Below, one piece after another: positions 14,812 to 22,019 of a stretch of DNA of 38,516 bases. This DNA is from Desulfobacteraceae bacterium (GTDB lineage Bacteria > Desulfobacterota > Desulfobacteria > Desulfobacterales > Desulfosalsimonadaceae): positions 1-38,516 of the forward strand of contig JAIPEJ010000005.1 in assembly GCA_021737225.1 (NCBI GenBank), given 5' to 3'. The stretch's first letter is position 1. Every line of letters begins with the position of its first letter. The translations under genes were made by a program, and so were the position numbers. The notes under the pieces are model-generated. The model had not been told where the DNA came from. It was given only the letters and a program-made list of their open reading frames with translations, and did no database searches.

Positions 14812-17800
14812 ATGGATACAGGCTCAAGAGTCGGCGCATTTGCCGTAGACCACCCCCGGCTGATCGCCGCGGTCATGGTGGGCATTACACTTATCCTGGT
14901 CATTCTGGCCGGACTGCCCAGCATCTGGCCCCACCGGTTTGAACCGCTTCATTCCCTGACCATTGACACGGACCCGGAAAACATGCTGCCCGAAGACGAG
15001 CCGGTCCGGGTCTTTCACGACCGCATGAAAGAGATCATGTCATTAAATGACATGATCGTGGTGGGCATCGTCAATGAAGCCGATAAACAACACGGCGTGT
15101 TTAACCCGGACTCCCTGGAAAAGATCTATGCCCTGACCCGCTTTGCCCGGGGGCTTCGCTGGCGGGATCCGGACAATCCCGCCCGGCGGCAGGGGGTGGT
15201 GGAAGCCGATATTATCGCCCCCTCCATGATGGACAACGTGGAGTCCGGCGGCGCCGGAATGGTGCGTTTTGAGTGGCTGATGCCGCAGCCGCCTGAAACT
15301 CTGGAGCAGGCGCTTGAAGTCCGGCGCAAGGCAATGGACCTGCCGTTTTTAAAAGGGACCCTGGTTTCCGAGGACGGCAAGGCAATTGCCCTGTATCTGC
15401 CGATTACGGCAAAGGATGTCAGCCACCGCATTTATACCGCAATTGAGCAGAAGATTGAAAATCCTTCCAGGCTGTTTGCCTCTGAGATCGGAAATTTCAA
15501 TGACACCTTAGACCTGCTGGCAGCGGCATCAAACGGGCAGGGCGACCGGCTGGTGGGCATGCTGTGGACAGAGCTTTCGGCAAAAACGCAAAAGCAGCTG
15601 CTTGATGCCCACAAGCAGATCGAGCAATGGCAGCGCGCGATTTCGCAATACGAGTCCGCCGTGGAAAACAACCGGTCCGCACCGGAACTACGGGAGCGGG
15701 TGCGATTGATGCTAAAGTCGCGCAATGCGGCACTGGGTTCTTTTGTGGCCGATGTCAACGCCTGGATGCAGGAGGCGGCCTCGGATAAATGGCGCAACCC
15801 GGATCCGGCGGTGAAAAAACGCCTGAATGAAGAGGGGCAAAACCTGCTATCCGTCGATTCCGGCACGCTTTCAACCGATCAGCAAAAGCGTTTGAAACGG
15901 CTCTGGCTGGAAGCCGCATTCGGTGGCAATATTACCGAAACCCGGGTGGCTTCCCTGCAGGGCGATGAGCAGTACCATGTCACCGGTCTGCCGGTGGCGG
16001 AAGACACCTTCGGCGTGCAGATGTTCAAGCAGATGGCCATTTCCGCTCCCCTGGCCATGGTGATCATCTTCCTGCTGCTCTGGTTTTTCTTCCGTTCCCC
16101 CCTGGTGATCCTGCCGGCCATGTTCGATGCGATGATTGCCAGTGCGGCGACCATGGCGCTGCTGGTGATCACCGGCAACACCGTACACATCATGAGTTCC
16201 ATGATCCCCATATTCATCGTCCCGATCGCGGTGTTAGACGATGTGCACGTGCTTTCCGAGTTCTTTGACCGCTACCAGGAAACCCGCGACCGCAAAAAAA
16301 CTGTCAAACACCTGATGAGCGGGCTTTTCAAGCCCATGCTCTATACCACCCTGACCACGGCCGTGGGGTTTGCCTCCCTGGCGCTTGCGCCCATTCCGCC
16401 GGTGCAGGTGTTCGGGCTGTTCGTGGCATTCGGCGTGATCGTGGCCTGGCTGTGCTCGATCCTTATGGTTCCCGCCTTTATTACCGCGCTGCCCGACCGG
16501 GTGCTGGACAGGTTCGGGGCGCGGCATGATCCGGGTGAGTCCGGGACCGTGCAATTGACCTTGCTGGGCCGGGTCCTGCGGGCCACCGGCAGGTGGACAT
16601 TCCGCTGGGCCAAGCCGATTATCGCGGTCTCCGTGATTGCCCTGGTGGTATCTGCCTACGGCATCAGCCTGATCCGGGTCAACGACAATCCCACCAAGTG
16701 GTTCGAACCCGCACATCCCATACGGATTGCAGACAAGGTGCTAAACGAACACTTCGGCGGCACTTACATGGCATACCTGGCTTTCCGGCCCAAGGATGCT
16801 CCCCGTATTCCGCCGCGCGAAACAGCCGGGGAAACACCCGGCCCCCAGGCGTCCCAGCAGGAATCCGGGGGGAACGGACCCGCCCTTCCCGGCGGCATGG
16901 ACGGCGGCAGTGAAAAAAACGGCAGCAGCCCGGCGCTTCCTTCCGGCATGGAGGGCAATTCGGGTGAAAACGAAAAATCCGGCCCGGCGCTCCCGGGCGG
17001 GCTGGGCGGCAAACCCGAGACAGCGCCGGAATCCGAACCCGCAGCACAAGCCGAAACCCCGGAAAACCAGCAAAAAGCGCAGATTTTCAAGGATCCGGCC
17101 ACGCTCCGCTGGATCGGGGCGCTGGAAAATTATATGCACAGCGAGCTGGGTGGCCTGGTGGGCAAATCCAACTCGGTAACCGATATCGTGGAAACCGTCC
17201 ACCGGGAGTTGATGGTCGGCGTGGAGCGTGACGGCCGCGTGATCACCCGCGAGGAGGCCATGCGGGTTCCGGACAGCCCGAATGCCGTGGCACAGACCCT
17301 GCTCCAATTCCAGAACAGCCATCGGCCCCAGGACCTTTGGCATTTTGTCACGCCGGACTACCGTACGGGCGTGGTCTGGCTGCAGCTAACCAGCGGGGAC
17401 AACCGGGATATGAGCGCAGTGGCCCGGGGGGTTAATGACTGGCTCAAATTCTGGGACGCCGAGCCTGCCGAAGCCCGGGCCATGGTGGCGCAAAATCCCG
17501 AACGCTTTGGCGGCGTGCTGCGGTCCGTGGCTCGGTATATCGAACAAAGCGGCGGCGATGCGGCCGGCATTGACAACATGATTGCCCAATCCCCGGCAGA
17601 GGCGGTGACCCCGCTGAAAAAATCCATGGCGGACCTGGCACCGTCTTTCGAGCTGAAACACGACTGGTTCGGCCTGACCTACATTAACGTGGTGTGGCAG
17701 GAAAAGATGGTCACGGGCATGGTCAAGGCCCTGCTGGGCAGTTTTCTGGCTGTTTTTCTGATGATGACCCTGCTGTACCGGTCCGCGCTCTGGGGCCTGC

Positions 17801-18426
17801 TCTGCATGGCGCCGCTGACCGTGACGATTGCCATGATTTACGGGCTGATCGGGTTTATCGGCAAGGACTACGACATGCCGGTGGCCATACTCTCGGCGCT
17901 CAGCCTCGGGCTGGCGGTGGACTATGCCATTCACTTTTTGACCCGGAGCCGGATGATGTACGAGGACTACGGCTCCTGGGAAAAAACCGCGGGGCCGGTC
18001 TTTGGCGAGCCTGCGCGCGCCATTGCCAGAAATGCCATCGTGGTGGGTATTGGATTTCTGCCGCTGCTGCTCGCACCGCTGGTGCCTTACCAGACCGTGG
18101 GGATTTTTATCGCCGCCATCCTTTTTCTGGCCGGCGTGAGCAGCATGCTGATCCTGCCGGGTGCCATGACGCTGCTGGAGGGCAAGCTGTTTCCGCGCAC
18201 CCTGCGGGAGTGCACCATGTGCAACCGTACCACGTGTATCATCGTCATAATTGCCGCTGCGGCACTGATATATATCAACGTGCAGCAGTACCTCCAGCTG
18301 AAATGGACCGTATATACCTGGATCGCCCTGCCGATCATGGTCGTGCTGGCGGGCATCTGCGCCTGGCGGTCCAGGGGTGAAAAGGCCGTAACCGAAAGTT
18401 TTGCCGAAAAAGAAGATCAATCCTGA
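14812..18426 (+). CDS. RND/MMPL-family exporter with PALPxG repeat loop
   Basis: A 1204-residue inner-membrane RND superfamily protein of the HAE3/MMPL kind (single-gene hydrophobe exporters). One membrane helix near residue 20 precedes a large periplasmic loop; helices at about 400-560 follow, including IPIFIVPIAVLDDVHVLSEF, then a second loop (about 620-960) and second helix bundle with LSLGLAVDYAIHFLTRS, the conserved proton-path segment, and a final helix pair near the C-terminus. The second loop contains a low-complexity insertion (about 684-745) with three PALPxG(M/L) units at P690, P707 and P725. The same unit occurs in the outer-membrane protein two genes downstream. Its stop is followed at once by the LolA-like gene. 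Probably moves a lipid or hydrophobic compound with those two partners; the cargo is unknown. Confidence 0.93.
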   Translation: MDTGSRVGAFAVDHPRLIAAVMVGITLILVILAGLPSIWPHRFEPLHSLTIDTDPENMLPEDEPVRVFHDRMKEIMSLNDMIVVGIVNEADKQHGVFNPDSLEKIYALTRFARGLRWRDPDNPARRQGVVEADIIAPSMMDNVESGGAGMVRFEWLMPQPPETLEQALEVRRKAMDLPFLKGTLVSEDGKAIALYLPITAKDVSHRIYTAIEQKIENPSRLFASEIGNFNDTLDLLAAASNGQGDRLVGMLWTELSAKTQKQLLDAHKQIEQWQRAISQYESAVENNRSAPELRERVRLMLKSRNAALGSFVADVNAWMQEAASDKWRNPDPAVKKRLNEEGQNLLSVDSGTLSTDQQKRLKRLWLEAAFGGNITETRVASLQGDEQYHVTGLPVAEDTFGVQMFKQMAISAPLAMVIIFLLLWFFFRSPLVILPAMFDAMIASAATMALLVITGNTVHIMSSMIPIFIVPIAVLDDVHVLSEFFDRYQETRDRKKTVKHLMSGLFKPMLYTTLTTAVGFASLALAPIPPVQVFGLFVAFGVIVAWLCSILMVPAFITALPDRVLDRFGARHDPGESGTVQLTLLGRVLRATGRWTFRWAKPIIAVSVIALVVSAYGISLIRVNDNPTKWFEPAHPIRIADKVLNEHFGGTYMAYLAFRPKDAPRIPPRETAGETPGPQASQQESGGNGPALPGGMDGGSEKNGSSPALPSGMEGNSGENEKSGPALPGGLGGKPETAPESEPAAQAETPENQQKAQIFKDPATLRWIGALENYMHSELGGLVGKSNSVTDIVETVHRELMVGVERDGRVITREEAMRVPDSPNAVAQTLLQFQNSHRPQDLWHFVTPDYRTGVVWLQLTSGDNRDMSAVARGVNDWLKFWDAEPAEARAMVAQNPERFGGVLRSVARYIEQSGGDAAGIDNMIAQSPAEAVTPLKKSMADLAPSFELKHDWFGLTYINVVWQEKMVTGMVKALLGSFLAVFLMMTLLYRSALWGLLCMAPLTVTIAMIYGLIGFIGKDYDMPVAILSALSLGLAVDYAIHFLTRSRMMYEDYGSWEKTAGPVFGEPARAIARNAIVVGIGFLPLLLAPLVPYQTVGIFIAAILFLAGVSSMLILPGAMTLLEGKLFPRTLRECTMCNRTTCIIVIIAAAALIYINVQQYLQLKWTVYTWIALPIMVVLAGICAWRSRGEKAVTESFAEKEDQS

Positions 18427-18442
18427 AAGGAGTGCAAGTCCC

Positions 18443-19309
18443 ATGAAATTTAAACTTTTACCGATTATCCTGGCTGCGGCGGGCCTGATTGCCGGTGCCG
18501 GCTGGCACGCAGATGCCCGGGCACAGGAAGACAAGAAAAAAACGCCTTCTGTGGAAACCATCGTCAATCGCGCCAACCGGGCTGCCTATTACCAGGGGGA
18601 AGACGGCCGGGCGGATGTACGAATGCGGATCATCGACTCCCAGGGCCGGGAGCGCAACCGGGAGCTGACAATACTGCGCCGGGACAACGCGCCGCCCGAA
18701 GATCAGGCCGATCAATACGGTGAGGACGAATATACCGGGGATCAGCGATATTACGTATATTTCAAGGCGCCATCGGATGTGCGCAATACCGTGTTCCTGG
18801 TATGGAAACACGTGAATGTGGATCAGAACGACGATCGGTGGCTCTATCTGCCGGACCTGGACCTGGTCAAGCGGATTTCGGCCTCGGATAAGCGTACCAG
18901 CTTCGTGGGCTCGCATTTTTTCTACGAGGACATCTCCGGCAGAAATACCAACCTGGACGAACACGAGTTGGCCGATGTCACGGACACGTACTACATTCTC
19001 GACAACACCCCGAAAAATCCGGATAACGTGGAATTTTCCCGCTACCGGATGTGGATTCACAAGGACACCTTCCTGCCGATCCAGATCGAGTACTATGACG
19101 CGCGTGGAGAGGCCTATCGCAGGTACACGGTGGAAAACGTCTCCCGGCCGCAGGATTATATCACCGTGACAAAAGCAAAAATGGCGGATCTGCAAAGCGG
19201 CGGCCACACCATTGTTGAATACACGGATGTGGAATATGACGTGGGCCTGCCAAAAAACATTTTTGCCGAGCGGTATCTGCGCAAGCCGCCCATGGAATAC
19301 ATCAAGTAG
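18443..19309 (+). CDS. Periplasmic LolA-like outer-membrane lipoprotein-sorting protein
   Basis: A 288-residue secreted protein: signal peptide MKFKLLPIILAAAGLIAGAG with likely cleavage after ADARA, then a LolA/LppX-like half-barrel domain. Strand segments such as ADVRMRIIDSQGRERNREL, RYYVYFKAPSDVRNTVFLVW and DDRWLYLPDLDLVKRIS match the family commonly encoded beside RND/MMPL exporters (LolA-like, COG2834). The frame is open from 18401, but AAGGAGT 13 bp before ATG 18443 and the signal peptide decide the start. Likely carries a hydrophobic cargo across the periplasm between the exporter and the barrel encoded on either side. Confidence 0.92.
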   Translation: MKFKLLPIILAAAGLIAGAGWHADARAQEDKKKTPSVETIVNRANRAAYYQGEDGRADVRMRIIDSQGRERNRELTILRRDNAPPEDQADQYGEDEYTGDQRYYVYFKAPSDVRNTVFLVWKHVNVDQNDDRWLYLPDLDLVKRISASDKRTSFVGSHFFYEDISGRNTNLDEHELADVTDTYYILDNTPKNPDNVEFSRYRMWIHKDTFLPIQIEYYDARGEAYRRYTVENVSRPQDYITVTKAKMADLQSGGHTIVEYTDVEYDVGLPKNIFAERYLRKPPMEYIK

Positions 19310-19327
19310 AAAAACGGGAGAAACGCG

Positions 19328-20830
19328 GTGTCCACGGCACTTTACCGGTTCGGAAAGAGGGTTTTGACCCTCGGCGTATTTGCCATATTTGTCCTGGGCG
19401 CATCGGTCTGCCTGGCACAGGAACCGGCACTGCCCGAGGGGATGGAAACCGATAAAGAGCAGACTTCCGGGTCTGGACCGGCCCTGCCTTCGGGATTGAG
19501 CGATAAGAAGGAAAAACCGGACTCTGACGCACCCGGCCTGCCTTCGGGCCTGGGCGGCGGCTCTGAAGCAACGGAACAACCCCCGTCAAACAAAACCCGG
19601 AAATGGCAGATGCCCGAGGAAATCAATGGTTTTGTCGAAGCCCGGGGCGGGCTGCGCATTCATGATGATCCCGTCCACGATGACGTATCCCTGGCGGAGA
19701 CCCGTCTCCAGCTTTCCTATGACAAATCCGTTTCCGCCTATATCCCCCGGGGCCGTTTCCGGACCACTGCTGACCTGCTCTTTGACGCCACTGTCAGCGA
19801 CCATGATAACGCGGACCTGGAAGAAGGCACCGGGTTTCTGGATCTGCGGGAGTTCTGGCTTTCCTTTACCCCGGTGGATTTTGTCGATATCCGGGCCGGC
19901 CGCCAGATCCTCACCTGGGGCACGGGCAACCTGGTGTTTTTAAATGATCTGTTTCCCAAGGATTACCAATCGTTTTTCCTGGGCCGGGACCTGGAATATC
20001 TCAAGGCGCCTTCGGATGCGGTCAAGGCATCGATTTACGGCAATATCGCAAACGTGGACATCGTATATACCCCGCGGTTTGATTCGGACCGGTTTCCCGA
20101 CGGCTCCCGCCTGTCCTTTTACGATCCCTCCATTGGCGGCTGGCGCGGCGAGGACAACCCCATGGATACCCGGCGGCCCGATGACTGGTTTGCAGACGAT
20201 GAGGTGGCGGTGCGCGTATACCGCAATATCGGGGCCTACGAGCTGGCCGCATACGGGTATCACGGGTTCTGGAAGGGGCCATCCGGGACAGACCGGGCCA
20301 CCGGCGAGCGTATTTTCCCGGAGCTCAATGTGCTGGGCGCCAGCCTGCGGGGTACGCTGGGGCCGGGTATTGCCAATACCGAGTTTGCCTGGTATCACAG
20401 CGAAGACGATGAGGACGGCAGCAACCCGTTTGTTGAAAACAGCCAGATGCGCTATCTGGTCGGCTATGAACAGGAGGTGGCAACAGACCTGACCATGGGC
20501 GTGCAGTATTACGTGGAATACATGATGGATTACCAGGCCTACGAGGACAGCCTTTTGCCGGGATTTCCCAAGCGCGATCAGGCCCGGCAGTGGCTGACCC
20601 TGGATCTGACACAGGAGTTAATGGCCCAGAACCAGCTTGTGCTCAGCCTGTTTACCTTTTATTCGCTTTCTGCAAACGAATTCTATTTCCGGCCCAAGGC
20701 CACCTATGACTATACAGACAACTGGAAGCTCCAGGCCGGGGCCAATATTTTCATTGGTGAGCGCACGGACTTTTTCGGAAGGTTCGAGGAAAGCAGCAAC
20801 GTGTATGCAGCCGTTCGCTACGGCTTCTGA
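19328..20830 (+). CDS. Outer-membrane beta-barrel protein with N-terminal PALPxG repeats
   Basis: A 500-residue exported protein. GTG start with GGGAGAA upstream; signal peptide of about 30 residues ending CLA|QE. Immediately after cleavage come three repeats PALPEGM, PALPSGL and PGLPSGL at residues 33, 51 and 69, spaced 18 residues, then a glycine/acid-rich linker to about 95. The rest is a predicted barrel: alternating aromatic/polar strands (GFVEARGGLRIHDDP, DFVDIRAGRQILTWG, DLTMGVQYYVEYMMDY) and a terminal aromatic YAAVRYGF, the usual barrel end signal. RAGRQILTWG and the following LNDLFP region recall DUF1302/alginate-export-type porins. Third gene of the exporter operon, so probably its outer-membrane exit or acceptor. 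Confidence 0.88.
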   Translation: MSTALYRFGKRVLTLGVFAIFVLGASVCLAQEPALPEGMETDKEQTSGSGPALPSGLSDKKEKPDSDAPGLPSGLGGGSEATEQPPSNKTRKWQMPEEINGFVEARGGLRIHDDPVHDDVSLAETRLQLSYDKSVSAYIPRGRFRTTADLLFDATVSDHDNADLEEGTGFLDLREFWLSFTPVDFVDIRAGRQILTWGTGNLVFLNDLFPKDYQSFFLGRDLEYLKAPSDAVKASIYGNIANVDIVYTPRFDSDRFPDGSRLSFYDPSIGGWRGEDNPMDTRRPDDWFADDEVAVRVYRNIGAYELAAYGYHGFWKGPSGTDRATGERIFPELNVLGASLRGTLGPGIANTEFAWYHSEDDEDGSNPFVENSQMRYLVGYEQEVATDLTMGVQYYVEYMMDYQAYEDSLLPGFPKRDQARQWLTLDLTQELMAQNQLVLSLFTFYSLSANEFYFRPKATYDYTDNWKLQAGANIFIGERTDFFGRFEESSNVYAAVRYGF

Positions 20831-20932
20831 TTACAGCGGGTAGCGCGCGATAAAAGTGGTGCCGTGATCCGCAGAGCTGATAAATTCGATGCGGCCGTTG
20901 AGATACCGCACTCCCCGAAAACGTGAGCATGT
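20831..20932 (-). pseudogene. C-terminal remnant of a histidine kinase ATPase domain
   Basis: On the minus strand a 33-codon open stretch ending at the stop 20831-20833 reads YLNGRIEFISSADHGTTF followed by IARYPL, which closely matches the last strand pair of HATPase_c domains (GGRIxxxSxxGxGTTFxxxLP). An in-frame stop at 20933-20935 cuts it upstream and no ATP-binding N, G1 or G2 boxes precede it. It is a leftover tail of a sensor kinase gene, adjoining the end of the barrel gene on the other strand. The remaining sequence to 21026 shows no gene. Confidence 0.6.
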
Positions 20933-21026
20933 TTAAAAAAATATATCGCAGCATCCCGGAGTTGTGTCAAGTTCGAAGCAGAGTTCAAAAGGCATGCATC
21001 ATGTGCGGGGATTTGTTCCGGCATGC

Positions 21027-22019
21027 TTATCCGGGCCCCAGCAGATGAAAAAAGCGCTGCACGAATTTTCCGGAAACCACGTCGCACAGTTCAAATTCCG
21101 GCGGTTTTTCCCGCGTTTGCCCGCCCAAAAAAGCCCGCAGGATGTCTGAGGAGAGCGTGCGGAGTTCTTTTTCCAGTTCAGCCGGAACCTGGTGATCCGC
21201 ACGGTCAAACACCCGGCACTGGGCCGGTCTGAACTCATAAAGCTGGCACTGGTTGTCTTTGAGCAGCGGGCAGGCCGCGCTTTCTGGTTGCAGGGCGCAG
21301 TCGATGCACTCCCGGCGGAGGGCCTGGCTGAATTCCGTGTTTACGGCGAACTGCAGGTACGCGGCTTCTGCCAGGGACATCCGGACTGTGTCATAGCAGC
21401 ATTGTGCGTGGTCTTTGCCGCATTTCGGCGTGGATGCCTCCGGGATGCCGGCTTCAACCTGGTCGAGAAGGATTGCGGCCTGGTCCAGGTAAGGCCGCAT
21501 GTCGACCTTGAAACCGGGGATCAGCGAGGGTTCAGAGATCTGCAGGGGCGTTTCCTTTTTTTCGTACTGGTGCAAAAAGCGTTTCTGTGAGTGTTCCGTG
21601 GGCTGGGAGCGCAGGCCGCGCATTTTTCTGCTGGCGCTTTTCCGGTCCAGTCCCTTGCGCAGCAGGTAAGAGAAAATCACCGTGCCGGTCCTGCCGATGC
21701 CGTGCCGGCAGTGCACAAGCACCTTCTTGCCCAGGTAGATGGACTCGTCGAGCCAGTCCAGCGCTTTTTCCAGTTCGCCGACATCCGGAAATCCTTCATC
21801 CATAATGGGCAGGAAGTAGACCTCAAAGCCCTTTTCCTCCTCGAACCGGGCCAGCGCCTCGATCTCCATGCACAGGTTCATGATCGCCTTGATCCCCTGT
21901 TTTTTGATGCTGTCCAGTTCGTCATGGCTCATGGGGGCATGGCCCACAGCCAGTTGCGGGGTGACCCAGGTCAGGGGATAGACCGGTTTTTTTTTATTCT
22001 TGAACAGGGAAAACATCAC
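21027..22019 (-). CDS. Dual-specificity phosphatase fused to a YkgJ-type cysteine-cluster domain
   Basis: A 330-residue two-domain protein. Residues 1-150 are a cysteine phosphatase: WVTPQLAVGHAP opening, likely acid D74 in IMDEGFPD, and P-loop VHCRHGIGRTG with C104 and R110. Residues about 195-320 contain CGKDHAQCCYD, RRECIDCAL, CPLLKDNQCQLYEFRPAQCR, the pattern of the zinc- or iron-chelating YkgJ/CxxCxxCC domain. The fusion suggests a phosphatase controlled by metal or redox state; I do not know a characterised example. Its start lies 26 bp inside the PEP-synthase-like gene, so translation is coupled, and it is the last gene of the signalling operon. Confidence 0.85.
   Translation of the reverse strand: MMFSLFKNKKKPVYPLTWVTPQLAVGHAPMSHDELDSIKKQGIKAIMNLCMEIEALARFEEEKGFEVYFLPIMDEGFPDVGELEKALDWLDESIYLGKKVLVHCRHGIGRTGTVIFSYLLRKGLDRKSASRKMRGLRSQPTEHSQKRFLHQYEKKETPLQISEPSLIPGFKVDMRPYLDQAAILLDQVEAGIPEASTPKCGKDHAQCCYDTVRMSLAEAAYLQFAVNTEFSQALRRECIDCALQPESAACPLLKDNQCQLYEFRPAQCRVFDRADHQVPAELEKELRTLSSDILRAFLGGQTREKPPEFELCDVVSGKFVQRFFHLLGPG

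Noticed and set aside
17386-18576. A 396-codon minus-strand open frame within the RND exporter region
   Set aside because: His/Gln-rich shadow of the membrane helices on the other strand; no start signal.
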